From Climacium dendroides (taxonomy: Eukaryota; Streptophyta; Bryopsida; Hypnales; Climaciaceae), in contig OX467092.1 in NCBI GenBank assembly GCA_950106755.1, positions 28,410,582 through 28,474,581 of the forward strand: a stretch of DNA of 64,000 nucleotides. The letters are read 5' to 3'. Made by a program: the position numbers and the translations under genes. Below the pieces are notes generated by a model. The model saw only the letters and a program-made list of their open reading frames with translations, made no database searches and was not told the origin of the DNA. How positions within the stretch are numbered: position 1 is the first letter of the stretch; each line of letters begins with the position of its first letter. Of this stretch, positions 21,795 to 33,243 are shown piece after piece.

Positions 21795-24632
21795 TCAATT
21801 ATAGGAAGTCAAGCTCTCGTTGATGACTTCAATTTGTATAGCAGGGATCTTAATCATGCACTCCTGAGTGTCTTTCTTGATCCTCGACTTCCACGCTGTC
21901 ATAAGAGCATCAGTGTGTTGCCAAACAAGAGGTTCAGTTTCATCGACCTTCCAACGCAGACTTCTTTTGCTGTCCCATCCGGTGTAGAAATCTATAACAT
22001 CTTGATTCCTTGATGTTGGACGGAAGTATTGAATACGGACACAATTCGGATTTTCTGGGCTGCAGTGCGGATCAGACAATGCCCTTGCAATCCACACCGG
22101 ATGAGTGTCACCATCTGCGGGGCGAACCGCAACAAAATAGCCTTCAAACAAATCTCGAGCTACCCGAAAGGATGGATTTGGACGACCACTCAACGGCCCA
22201 ACGTACGAGTCATCTTCCCCAAACTCTTCACGCTCTTCACCTTCCTCGTTCAATTCATCCGCTCGATCTGCTACTACTCGTAAAGTTGGCCAAAAACCAT
22301 GTCTCAAAACACCAAAGGTAGATAATGGTTCCATCAACGCTGCCTTGACGCCACGCCAATACCTCACTATGTGCTCGTAACGTCCTAGGTAATCCCCGGT
22401 GATGTCTGCATTGCATAAATTGTCCCAATATTTCACGAACCCCGACACACCTTTGACGATGTCATCTAAATCTTTCATAGGCTTCAACGGAACAAGCAGC
22501 GGTTCACCCCGTGGCCACAAACTTCGCCCTTCAACATCTTCTTTCCATAATTTGATGCCTCTTCCGTCTTCTCCTAACCACTCTACATCAATGCAAAGAA
22601 GTTTGTACTTCATGACAGGGCACCCCGTTGAGTCCAGGTAGAACTTCAACTGATGTGGTTTTGTGTGTCCAACGAGGATGTCATCACCATCAACAAGTGA
22701 CCCTGCTATAAAACCCTTGAAATCGGGCACTTTTTCAATAAGGTGAGGGATAACGGGGATGGAATCCACATCCATGAACGACCTCATTAGTGTTGGTACT
22801 GTTGAGAAGTTGTCTTTCTTCAAATCCATGTTCCATCTTCCAAACAACGCATCTATGTCGTCATGTGTGTGACCCACAATCATGAAGTTCACGTACACTT
22901 CCTGGAAGATTTTGTTTGCAACAAGTAAAGACCAAAAACAGAAAATATATCTATTCTTATTGTCTCCAGTGGCATTGTCCATCTGCACGTTCAAAATGGG
23001 CGGTAGCCGCGTGGCTGGAGCTAAAGTATTTGGCAACGGCGGTAGTGACACGTTGCACATGTCTGCACCCTCTAGCACAGCCTTAAACAAATTAGTGGAC
23101 TTTGAATTTTTGAACAACTCTTGAGAAGAAGACTTCGGAACTAACTCTAAATCTCGCAACAACTTTGCCATTGATCCAACGGTATAATTGGAGTCATGGG
23201 AGAAGACATCCAAGCCATAATGCGCGTAGCGTACATCTGCATGACCATGTGCAAGCATGCCCGTCACAAAAACTGGTAGCTTCATGAGGCCATCGAGTTC
23301 TTTACTCTTGTGAGAGAACACCGGACAAGCGGTTTTCGAATGATCCATTTTGTCGTGTATAATTGTAAGACATTCATGCGGAGACTTGAATGACAACTCT
23401 CGATTGATGTAATATACATCCCTATGGGCACGAGCAATGGTAAGATGCCTATCCAATCTTCTTGCCCATTTCAAAGTAGTTTCAGATCCACTGATAGCAC
23501 CCTTAACAAGCTCATTTGGCTTGTCACAAGTAGCACACCGAGCAAAATTATCCCCTGGCTTCTTCACATCGAACTCTGAGAACTTTGTGGACCTTATTTT
23601 ACTCAAGTTCGAAGTGGAGATCTCCTTCAATCCGAAAGCCGCATTGGAATCATTGAGTTTCTTCAATTGGTCTTTCCATTGAAATGAGGCCGGAAGAATC
23701 TTTGACACGACCTTCTCACCTGCCTTCAGACTCCGGGTGCAATGCGGCATATGATCGGCTTCCCTGTCAAGGATGCACTTCAAAGAAGCTATTGCTTGTA
23801 TGGTATGTTCTCTAGGCTTCAACAATCCTGTATTACCGTGATTCCTTGCTTCTCGATTGAGCTTCATGTATTTTGAGTAGCGATAGAATGTAGACTCAGC
23901 AACCCCCGCAATAAGCATCCATGCGCGCAAACACACATTTATGCCTTCAATTGTAATCATCTTCCTTCGATGTGCACCTTCATGAATTTGTCTGTGCACA
24001 TCAGTCTTCATGAAGGCACGGTGTTTAAATGTTGAATTTCTGTACATTCTTTCTTGAAATGCCCGAATTTTCTCCCTCGGGAATGGTTGGACACAATTCT
24101 TATTGCAACACACCTTGCTAGACACCATGTTGATTGACTCTTGTATAAGGAGGTCTTTTGCTTTGACAGCAGTTTGACGAGGCGGATTTCGGTTGGCACT
24201 TGCATAGGGCCTAGCAGATTTGGATGATGGTGGATTCATTAGACTTGCTTGCAGACGGTTGAATTTGTCTCTCTGTTCATGATCACGTAAACTAGCACCA
24301 CGACAGTGCACGAGCTCAATAGGCCAAGCTACTAATGAGAAGACATTTTCTTCAGAAATGTCCACTTCAGAATGTGATTTTGAAATGTGCACTGACACAT
24401 GAGTGTCTCCAAGAGGTCCAGTGACACCAAGTACAAGATTTGAATTCACACTATGACAAGTACCTTCTCCAACAAGAACGCCTTCTCCATTATACAAAGT
24501 AACAAACCTTGTATTCCATTTTTGTCGAGGAAGCCCTTCACACTCAAAAATGCCAGCACTCATTTCTTGAAGTACCTGGAGCTCATCGTCTGATGAGTCC
24601 ATGAGGTCAAGTGGGACATCAACGGAGCCCAT
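21795..24632 (-). CDS. Intact DUF7869-type transposase-like protein
   Basis: ATG 24632 (a further in-frame ATG at 24647) opens an uninterrupted 945-codon frame to TGA 21795. From the ATG at 24632: a cysteine cluster CCNKNC near residue 175; HDKMDH near 425; QMDNATGDNKNR near 550; GHTHDDIDALFGRW near 590; a charged C-terminus. The D/N and H-H-D-D motifs and spacing match the DUF7869 family found in many invertebrates, oomycetes and non-seed plants, for which an RNase-H-like DDE transposase role is plausible (inference). Its 5' side carries the palindrome array 24731-25871, so the gene reads away from the array, as the plus-strand block reads away from the array at 32452-33243. It is the longest intact frame in the mobile DNA here and may still be active. 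Confidence 0.75.
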   Translation of the reverse strand: MGSVDVPLDLMDSSDDELQVLQEMSAGIFECEGLPRQKWNTRFVTLYNGEGVLVGEGTCHSVNSNLVLGVTGPLGDTHVSVHISKSHSEVDISEENVFSLVAWPIELVHCRGASLRDHEQRDKFNRLQASLMNPPSSKSARPYASANRNPPRQTAVKAKDLLIQESINMVSSKVCCNKNCVQPFPREKIRAFQERMYRNSTFKHRAFMKTDVHRQIHEGAHRRKMITIEGINVCLRAWMLIAGVAESTFYRYSKYMKLNREARNHGNTGLLKPREHTIQAIASLKCILDREADHMPHCTRSLKAGEKVVSKILPASFQWKDQLKKLNDSNAAFGLKEISTSNLSKIRSTKFSEFDVKKPGDNFARCATCDKPNELVKGAISGSETTLKWARRLDRHLTIARAHRDVYYINRELSFKSPHECLTIIHDKMDHSKTACPVFSHKSKELDGLMKLPVFVTGMLAHGHADVRYAHYGLDVFSHDSNYTVGSMAKLLRDLELVPKSSSQELFKNSKSTNLFKAVLEGADMCNVSLPPLPNTLAPATRLPPILNVQMDNATGDNKNRYIFCFWSLLVANKIFQEVYVNFMIVGHTHDDIDALFGRWNMDLKKDNFSTVPTLMRSFMDVDSIPVIPHLIEKVPDFKGFIAGSLVDGDDILVGHTKPHQLKFYLDSTGCPVMKYKLLCIDVEWLGEDGRGIKLWKEDVEGRSLWPRGEPLLVPLKPMKDLDDIVKGVSGFVKYWDNLCNADITGDYLGRYEHIVRYWRGVKAALMEPLSTFGVLRHGFWPTLRVVADRADELNEEGEEREEFGEDDSYVGPLSGRPNPSFRVARDLFEGYFVAVRPADGDTHPVWIARALSDPHCSPENPNCVRIQYFRPTSRNQDVIDFYTGWDSKRSLRWKVDETEPLVWQHTDALMTAWKSRIKKDTQECMIKIPAIQIEVINESLTSYN

Positions 24633-24730
24633 ATTATCTGTAAACATAAACCACAATCCAAATAGAAAATTAATAGATGAAGAAAGACCTATCAAATTTT
24701 ATTAAATGTAATTTATTAATTTATGTAAAT

Positions 24731-25871
24731 GCAGTTTAGGGCGGACCTCCCTAAACTACACAACTAGACAAACAAAGTTCTAGATCAATGAAGACCAATC
24801 TGATCGAAATTAATGATCATTGTACGGCTAACAACCCTTATCTGCTTCACAGTAGTGTGAAGTTTTCTGAACACAGATGGCGTAGCCCTCATTCATTTTC
24901 TTAATTTGTCAAAATCAATGGTGTGGCGGTTTTAGGCGAATAGCATGACCACTTTGTCAGATTTTAGAAACTAAATAAGACATCCCCTCATATTTTCTTT
25001 CTTAAGTACTAAAATTGTGGCATTTCAATTTAGGGCGAACCTACCTAAACTACATGAACATAGTGTGAAATATTTCAGACTCGACATGCTGAAACCCTAT
25101 AAATTGAACATGGAAGAAGTGTATTTTAGGGCGGACCTCCCTAAACTGCATGACTGGTAAAAACTGCGTAAAGGTTGTCGAAGACCATTCCAGATTGAAC
25201 AAGAATCTGCTTTGTTCACTGTTGTGTAAGTAATGAAACTATTGCAATGCAATTTAGAGCGGACCGTCCTAAAGTGTATGTCCGGACTCTCCGTGTATTG
25301 AAGATATAGCAGTACCTACCTAGTTAATGTTTTTAAAACATTCAGGTTTGTCAGTATGTAGTTTAGGACGGACCGCCCTAAACTGCAATGACAGAATATA
25401 TAGCGTAAATGTAAATTGTCTTTATTTCAGAGGATAAATGATGCATTGCAATTTAGGGCGGACCGACCTAAACTGCTCATCCCACTAGTAAAAATTTCGC
25501 TATATAGAATATAAATTAAGGCATTGATGTATTTCATTTTAGGGCGGACTGATCTAAAGTGCATATCCAAACTATTGATTTTGTGATTATTTATTAGAAA
25601 CCCCAACTTATTTAAGTCTTCAGAAAATATTTAGGTTTGTCAATCTGCAATTTAGGGCGGACCGCCCTAAACTGCATGAATAGGGTCAAGGAAATTGGAT
25701 TCAGTGTTAGTGTATTTTGTTGTCATATTCATAAAATTATTTCCAATCGCAATGCAGTTTAGGTCGGACCGACCTAAACTGCACTTCTTACAAAAACGTA
25801 ATATGCTCGACATGAAATACAAATCATGACATGGTCTACTTGCGTTTTAGGACGGACCGTCCTAAATTGCA
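24731..25871. repeat. Array of ten palindromic repeats upstream of the DUF7869 gene
   Basis: Ten dyads of 21-30 bp at about 24731, 25026, 25121, 25249, 25357, 25448, 25535, 25646, 25754 and 25851, mostly 90-130 bp apart. Consensus arms are GCARTTTAGGNCGG and CCGNCCTAAACTGC around one A. 25646 (N=G/C), 25754 (N=T/A) and 25851 (N=A/T) are perfect in the core with different compensated bases. The intervening DNA is AT-rich and only loosely conserved. Confidence 0.92.
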
Positions 25872-26008
25872 CGTCTTCAAAAACATGTAGCCCGAGGAGT
25901 TTCTAAATATAGACCCGGATTTTACGGCTACAAACCAGGGTACCTATTCACACCGCAGAAATTGAATTCAGTATGATGACTTAAAACTGAGCTTGTACTT
26001 GAAAATGT

Positions 26009-26239
26009 ATGAGCACATTACAATTTCCTCAATACGAAACTGAAATGTACAAGAAGAAGAGGAGAACTCTGTCGAACTTGAAATCTGTTGCGTTACATGA
26101 CTATGCACAAAGTACTGGGGTGCTAGAAATGTCTGGACAAAGAAAATGCTTTCATCTGTTGGTTGTACGCAAAGCGCACCTTGAACTGCAGAACGCCTCG
26201 TCCAAGTGTGCCGCGTTTAAAGTCTTCAAACCACAATAG
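26009..26239 (+). CDS. Short ORF after the palindrome array, unknown
   Basis: 76 codons from ATG 26009 to TAG 26237, with KKKRRTLSNLKS and a plausible amino-acid mix. It is followed by a GC-rich direct repeat (GGGGGAGCAAAGTTTTGGCGC-like, twice at 26368-26420). No family is recognised and it could be chance. Confidence 0.2.
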   Translation: MSTLQFPQYETEMYKKKRRTLSNLKSVALHDYAQSTGVLEMSGQRKCFHLLVVRKAHLELQNASSKCAAFKVFKPQ

Positions 26240-26855
26240 AAGAAAATGACAACAATGAATAACGGAGAGCTTGAACAGGTTCACGATCACATAAGAAAAA
26301 CCAAATGAGAATGAGAACGACACTAACAATCTCAACGCGCATACACAAAGCACCCGGCCACCCGCGCCAGGGGGAGCAAAGTTTTGGCGCGGGGGGGGAA
26401 CAAAGTTTTGGCGCCGGAGGGGGGTGTGCCAAAACAAAATGAATTCAAATTTCAAATTTTTTTTTGGAAGATTCGTTTTCCACTTTGTAGCACTTTTTCA
26501 GGCCACACGATCTTTGGAAGAAGTTCGTGCAGTCTTTCATTAGAAAAATAGTCGTCCACTTGACAGTGCTTACTTCAGATTCAAGCCTATTTCAGGTGTT
26601 TGCGGATTTGCAAAGTCAAGTACTGGAATTTTTTTTCGCAAATCACAGTGTTGACAAAGCAAATTTTGGGCGCGATTTTTTGTCTAACATTAATGATTTC
26701 CAGAAGTAGGTGAGACATTCTCTCCTTCCTTTTCCTTGCCACGCAACAATGCATGTGCAAAGAATGTATTGAACTTTTGTAACTTTGTTGACTTTGCATT
26801 TCAAAAATAAAATCTCTTTGTTTATGAATGTTGGTGTACAAAATGTAAACAACTC

Positions 26856-26888
26856 TTTAGGGTTTAGGGTTTAGGGTTTGGGGTTCAG
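26856..26888 (+). repeat. Interstitial telomere-like repeat
   Basis: Three TTTAGGG units followed by degenerate TTTGGGG and TTCAGGG. This is the plant-type telomere unit, at an internal site. Confidence 0.75.
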
Positions 26889-27309
26889 GGTCCAGTGTAA
26901 AAAATTTGGATTAAATGTTCAACATTCGAAAAAAGAGTACATCCATAAACAATGAAAAAACTGGAAAATTTTTTTTTAACACTTTGGTATAAACCAAAGC
27001 CTTACAAATGAACTTTAAAAAAATAATTGATACTTCTTCAAATGGATTTGAGTAGTTAAAAAAATGTAAAAGTCCATGTACTTTTATGGACTGCTCATGC
27101 AAAAGTCGTGGACTTCAACCTAATACCAAAGAAAAAAATAGGTACAAGCTTGAAATTCTTTCAAAATCGACTAATCATGATTTCTTGGAATTACTCTTTT
27201 TGTTTAAAATAATAGAACATTATGAAAGACATACAATAAATCAATTAGTATCCTTGGCAAAGCCAAAAATATTACCCAAATAATTACCCATTCACTTGGA
27301 ATCAAAGTT

Positions 27310-28090
27310 CATCATACTATTAAAATCATAAGTCCCTTTGTAATATCACAAATGCTATCATTAATATTAGAGGCTCGTACTTACTATACTACGTATTCAT
27401 TGTATCACATATTAGTAGAAATTTGATATATTTGAATAGAATGCATGATAATGATTTTGATAAGTCTTAATAATAATAATTTTAATTATTTTATTAAAAT
27501 ATTTCCAATCATGCATACATAGAAATCATATTTTCAAACAATGTGATATTATTGAAATACGATAGTAGTTCACAATCACCTTTGTAATATCACTTTGTAT
27601 AGAGGGTGATATTATAGAAATAATATAGTTGTTGCAATTGAAGTGATATTAAAGAGGATCAATATGGTGATATTATAAAGGTAGCAATTCCATTGCTTTT
27701 GTTGGTTTTATACTTCTTTTGCATTTCTATGATGCTGTGCTTTTTTGAGCTTTGAGCTTCTCATTTGAATTATGTATTGCTATTACCACATGATTTGAGA
27801 AATTTATTAGATTGAATTGATTTTGGATTTCACAACAATTAAATTGTTCACGAAGTTTTTGAGATTTACAAAGTTTTTCTTTAAATATAATAGTATAATA
27901 ATAAATAAACTATTTTAATTTTTGCTTAGCAAAACAAGCGCCACCTATGTAATATCACATTTTTCAAAATTTGTGATATTATAGAAATACAATGGCTTTT
28001 ACAATATCACACCTCTAAACTCTACAAAATTACAAAAGTACGATGGTCATTGAAGAGAGGTGGAAGTTAAAAAATATGAATAGAGTGATA
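27310..28090. repeat. Cluster of TAATATCAC / GTGATATTA motifs in both orientations
   Basis: At least ten copies of the 9-mer or its inverse, for example near 27333, 27541, 27581, 27607, 27648, 27672, 27952, 27975 and 28000, several extended as TGTAATATCAC or GTGATATTATAGAAATA. The left part (27312-27455) is repeated at 50459-50590. The pattern resembles subterminal transposase-binding repeats of a non-autonomous DNA transposon, but the element's ends were not found. Confidence 0.6.
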
Positions 28091-30079
28091 TAAAAGAATT
28101 AACATTTCATTGCCTTTTTTGGCTTCAAACTTCATTGCACTTTCATAATTTGGTGATTTTTTGAGTTTTAAACTTTTGTGACTTGAATGTTTTATTATTA
28201 TCAATTGATTTGAAAATTTTGTTAGTTTAAAAAAATAATAATAATTTTTTAATACAATATTATGGCAAATGAGTAGTGCACCAAGCGCCAACCTTTAGTC
28301 ATTTATAAAATATTAGTATTTAGGGTTTGTATAGTTCAAAGAATATTAGAAAATTGTGAATTCAAAATCTTTAAGCGTCAAATTTATAAAACAGTTATTA
28401 GAAAAACAAATTTGATTATCAATGAAGATAGTAATTTTAGAGAATGAGGATAGTTAGAATATTGCATTTTGATCTTGTAAAATTTTTTAATTAATTCAAA
28501 ACATAACTAATACCCAATATTTCATCAATTTCAAAAATATTTTTATATCTATTTCACTAATAAATATTGGTTAATGCAATGGAAGATGTAAACATATAGA
28601 GGATGAGTATGGATTGTAGATTAGAAGTGTTAAAAGTCACTGCTAAGTTAAGTTGCAATTTACAATACATCTTTATGTTTTAGAGATTGAATTTTTAAGT
28701 CCTTAGGAAATTATAGGTTGTCAATGATTTAAAAAGGGACAATAAATGTTACCATTTTACAGTCATAGTAATTTCTTCTAAACCAAAGACAATTTTTATG
28801 CTCTTAACCAATGAATGTGCTTAGATTTGATATTTTCGTAAACCTCAAAGTTCCATTGTAACTTGAATTGATTTTAGGTAGGTTCTTATGGACTCAATAT
28901 TCATCTATTTATGATTTTTTGAAACTTCTTGTAGAGATAGAAAATACACTACCTTTTTGAGAATATAATTTTTTTTCAATCACTACGCCATGGGCGCAAA
29001 AATTATTGTACAAAAGCTCCTTTTTAAAGTTTGGTGGACAATCCATCCTCCTAAAAAAGAAATTTAATATTTATTTGAATTCTTTTTTATCATAGATTTT
29101 GTATAATCATCTTCATGGAAAGCTTTCATTCCTCTTCATGAAAGCTCCTTCTTTATTCTTTGAATTTCAGGTTTATCAATAGTTCTTTCTTCTCTTTGCT
29201 TGTATAATTGAATCAACTTCATCACTCAACAAAGATGACATGAAGTAGCACTATTGTGATGTGTGCCATTATCATAATTTAAAATTTTTAAAAAGAATTT
29301 CACTCCATAAATCTTTGGAATTCAATAAAGAATTTATATAGTGTAAAGAAGTGATATTTTTGGTATAAATTGAAAGTTCAATGCCCTACATAGTGCAAGG
29401 GCTTTGTTTGTGAATGCATTGTGAAAGTTATTTTTGTTTCAAAAATAAAAGATAATTGAATTTAAATCTTTAATTTTTCCAAGCCTTACATTTCAAATCG
29501 TAATTCCAAATGCCACAAAATTGGCATGAATACAAAGCACTTGTGCACAAAAGAGTGCAAAGACTTCATACAAGAGGAAACTTTTACTTAGTTCACGATT
29601 TAGGATACAAAAAATAACATTTCAAGATCCTTATTGCTTTCTTTCAAAAAAATTAAGCTAACTTCTAAATATAAATGTATTGTCTATGGCTATGGTATAC
29701 ATGATTTGGTTTTATCAAGAAAATTAACTAAACTGTTCCACTACCATATCCGAAGATTCCTTCATCACTCCTTAGACGACAAACGTATGCTGTAGTGTTT
29801 ATGGATTAACCTTCAAATGACGAGGCGGATGATTTTTGTCTGATGGATGACAAGAAAACTTCATTCAAATGATGGAAGTTCCACTATTCATCCTCCTAAT
29901 TCCGTGTGAAAAAAGATCATCTATAGTATTTTGCTCTTGCAAATGAGTGTTTCTGCATTATTTTAATCTAACAATTCACACGGTGAAAAACGTTTTTTTA
30001 CATTAGTGGGTATCAACCAGAGGTGGGAACCTGATTAGGTATGGTTGAGCATTGGGTGGGTATGAGGCCGTTACAAGTC

Positions 30080-30331
30080 GGGTAGGGGGCGGTTTAAAAG
30101 GCGGGTAGGGGGGCAGGTACGAGGCGGGTATGCGGCGGATAGGGTGCGATTACGGGGCAGGTGCGGTGCGGGTAAGAGGCGGGTACGGGGCGGGGTATGG
30201 TGCGATTACGGGGCGGGTATGGGGCAGGTGCGGGGCAGGTACGAGGCGGGTACGTGGTGGGTATGGTGTGATTACGTGGCGGGTATGGGGCAGGTGCGGG
30301 GCGGGTACGAGGCGGGTACGGCACGGGGAGC
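30080..30331. repeat. GC-rich 10-bp minisatellite with higher-order structure
   Basis: Tandem variants of CGGGTAYGGGG/CAGGTGCGGGG with a longer period of roughly 65-75 bp marked by GGTRYGATTACGNGGCGGGTA. The stretch is strongly G-rich on the plus strand and sits abruptly in AT-rich DNA. Confidence 0.85.
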
Positions 30332-32245
30332 TTGAGGTCGACTTCGACATTCCTAGGGTTTGTTTTCTGCTGCTCCTGCTCCTCGTCGTTGCTCCTACTC
30401 CTCGTCGTTGCTGCTCCTCGTCGTTGCGTTGCTCCTCGTCGTTGCCACTCCTTTTGTTCCTACTAGGATTTTTTGCCATAGAACGTGAGATCAGGGTGTG
30501 TCTGCATGCGATTTTGGAAGGAAGTGTTTGGTGGCGGATTTGCGGATCAGGTCTGCAGCGACTCAAAGGCTGAGGGACGTTGACGTTAGCGTGAAGAAGC
30601 TCACGTGATTCAGCATCATTCTATTCAAGTTTGCTCCTGCTCCTCGTCGTTGCTGCTCCTCGTTGTTGCCAATCGCGTGCATTGTTTTCACTGATTTGCT
30701 CTTGCGCCGCTCATTCCACTCCAGTCAAAATTTATATTTTTCTGGTGTAGTTTTCTTATTATATTGTCGTTCGGGAAAGAGAGTGGCTTGATTTGTATTG
30801 GCACTCGCGGGGAACTCAGATTGATTGTAGTTGGGGACTGGATGGAGTGTTGGCGGTGGAGTATGGAGCGTAGGGATCCAGAGTGAGAACACGAAGATAA
30901 CAGGATTCATTGGGGTGTTGGAGACGGGATTGCGGTTTGGGTTTAGGGTGTGATGGTTAGGTTTTTGTGAGGGGGAGAATTGGAAGTCTTGAGTTCGTTT
31001 TGGATGGTTTGGTGCGATTGAGGGATTGAGGGAGTATTGTGATTGCTTGCTATTGTGATTTCTTAATAATTTGATTGTTTAGATTTCGTATGAAGAGATG
31101 AGATGAGTCTTCCGGTGAAGCGGCAACACGAGGAGACGGTGGTGGTTAAGGTGGTGGACACGGGAGCAGGAAAGCAGCAGCAGCAGTAATTGTTCTTGCT
31201 CCTCGTTGTTGCCAATTGTGTGCATTGTTTTCACTAATTTGCTCTTGCGCCGCTCATTCCACTCCAGTCAAAATTTATATTTTTCTGGTGTAGTTTTCTT
31301 ATTATATTGTCGTTCGGGAAAGAGAGTGACTTGATTTGTATTGGCACTCGCGGGGAACTCAGATTGACTGTAGTTGGGGACTGGATGGAGTGTTGGCGGT
31401 GGAGTATGGAGCGTAGGGATCCAAAGTGAGAACATGAAGATAACATGATTCATTGGGGTGTTGGAGACGGGATTGCGGTTTGGATTTAGGGTGTGATGGT
31501 TAGGTTTTTGTGAGGGGGAGAATTGGAAGTCTTGAGTTCGTTTTGGATGGTTTGGTGCGATTGAGGGATTGAGGGAGTATTGTGATTGCTTGCTATTGTG
31601 ATTTCTTAATAATTTGATTGTTTAGATTTCGTGTGAAGAGATGAGATGAGTCTTCCGATGAAGCGGCAGCACACGGTGGTTAAGGTAGTGGAGACGGGAG
31701 CAGGAAAGCTTCACTTCATGTGCATCTGCGTCTGCTGTGCAGCTGCTGATTTTAATTTGCCAAAGAGGCAGACGTGTTCGGTCAGTTTGCGGTGTGCTTG
31801 TGCAGTTTAGGGCATTTGTACACGCCCATCGACTTGACACTGTGAAACCGTGAGAAACCGTGAGATTTGGTTATTATGATTGTTTGCCACAAAACGTGAG
31901 ATCAGGGTGTGTCTGCATGGGTTTCATTTTTATTTATAGAATGGTGGAAAACAATTGGGAGCACTGGTTTCAATTGCATCTGGATGTTGCAATTCTGTTG
32001 AACTTGGGGACGAATCAATTGCCTGTCTCCCAAATTACATGTGACTAACTAGTTGCAATTGTACTTTTCTTGTTTTCTCACTCCTTGTTTTGCACTCTTG
32101 GATTTGCAGCAGTGTGATTTGGATACGTTTGTGGTAGCAACTTTGAGGTTTTTTTCGTTTGTGGAAAGAGACAAGTATCAAAAACCTATCATTGTGTTAT
32201 TTGGCAGGTCAGGACTTCTGCATTGGATGTTAATAAATGGTTCAG
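30332..32245. other. GC-richer region with 543-bp tandem duplication and CTCGTCGTTG triplet-like repeats
   Basis: 30360-30450 and 30640-30660 contain repeated GCTCCTCGTCGTT. 30652-31194 is repeated at 31195-31700 (offset 543, a few substitutions). 31803-31816 holds a single half-palindrome, GTGCAGTTTAGGGC. No continuous coding frame survives in both duplicates, so I do not call a gene. Confidence 0.55.
30652..31700. repeat. 543-bp tandem duplication
   Basis: CGTTGTTGCC at 30661 and at 31204 anchor two copies that agree through the GTGATTTCTTAATAATTTGATTG segment to the GATGAGTCTTCC segment, with scattered substitutions and a shortened end in the second copy. Confidence 0.85.
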
Positions 32246-32300
32246 GTTTAAGGGTTTAAGGATTTAGGGTTTAGGATTTGAGGTTTAGGGTTTAGGGTTC
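32246..32300 (+). repeat. Degenerate telomere-like repeat
   Basis: Variants of TTTAGGG (GTTTAAGGG, TTTAGGATT, TTTAGGG) in tandem, just upstream of the palindrome array. Confidence 0.6.
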
Positions 32301-32451
32301 TAATTATCATGCTTTATAGTTGAAGAATGTGTTAACCCTCGCATAGAATTTGACAAATATGACCATGATATCTGCGGGTCTTAGGCGGGTATCACCTAGA
32401 TATCCCCGGGTATAAAGCGGGTATTGAGTGCAAAGTCAGAAATAGAACATC

Positions 32452-33243
32452 TGCAATTTAGGGCGGACCATCCTAAACTGCATTTCTGAAGATCATGAGA
32501 ATTGATCAATCCTATATATATGCTACGCTGAGAAATAAAAATGTAGTCCATGCGCAATTTAGTGCGGACCATCCTAAACTGAATTTTTGTTCATAATGAG
32601 AACTGATCAACTCTACATATAAGCTACACTAACTCGGTAAGGAATCAAAAATGTAGTCCATGCACAATTTAGGGCGGATCGTCCTAAACTGCATTTCTGT
32701 AAATCACGAGAATTGATGAACCCTATGCATATGCTACGTTGTAAAATAAAAAATATAGTCCATGTGCAAGTTAGGACGGACCGCCCTAAACTGCCTCTCT
32801 GTTGATATTGAAAATTGATCAACCCTATATATATGCTAGATATATGAAACGAGAATATAGACCACGTGCAATTTAGGACGGACCGCCCTAAACTGCACTC
32901 CAAAGCTCTACACTGACGACAGAAGCATAGACATTACCATAAAATGATTAATGAAATCAGACACATTAAACAATTTAAGTGATGATTGGTAGATAAAATA
33001 CTTCTAAAACTCAACGCCTCTTCTACTAATTAAACAATAATGCTTACAAACCAAAGAATAATCCCAGCAGTTTAGGGCGGACCGCCCTAAACTGCAGACT
33101 AATAGAGAAACGTAGGTAGCAAACAGAAGACTACCAAATCAAAAATAAATAAGGGCGCAATCAAAATTGACTTAATAAATATCAACAAGAAAAATGTGCG
33201 TCTACGTCTAGCAACAGTTTAGCTCGGTTCGTCCTAAACCGCA
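32452..33243. repeat. Array of seven palindromic repeats upstream of the ParB/methylase-like gene
   Basis: Dyads at 32452, 32552, 32662, 32765, 32867, 33067 and 33214. The first five are in units of about 103 bp that also share an ATGAGAATTGATCAAYCCTA-type spacer, so they form a tandem array. The copy at 33067-33095 is a perfect 29-bp odd palindrome (arms GCAGTTTAGGGCGG). The last lies 26 bp before the ATG at 33269. Confidence 0.92.

Larger units (their letters stand above)
26240..30060. other. AT-rich non-coding stretch with telomere-like and TAATATCAC motifs
   Basis: No gene is supportable over about 3.8 kb. 26366-26420 holds two 20-bp direct repeats. 26856-26888 is telomere-like. 27310-28090 holds many TAATATCAC/GTGATATTA motifs. 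28100-30000 is AT-rich with nothing I can name. 27312-27455 recurs at 50459-50590. Confidence 0.5.

Noticed and set aside
24731..25871. CRISPR-like array of evenly spaced repeats
   Set aside because: Eukaryotic context, long AT-rich variable-length spacing, odd palindromes with sequence variation and no cas genes.
30094..30573. Glycine/arginine- or proline-rich frames in the minisatellite
   Set aside because: Artefact of the 10-bp repeat; the frame is not kept outside it.
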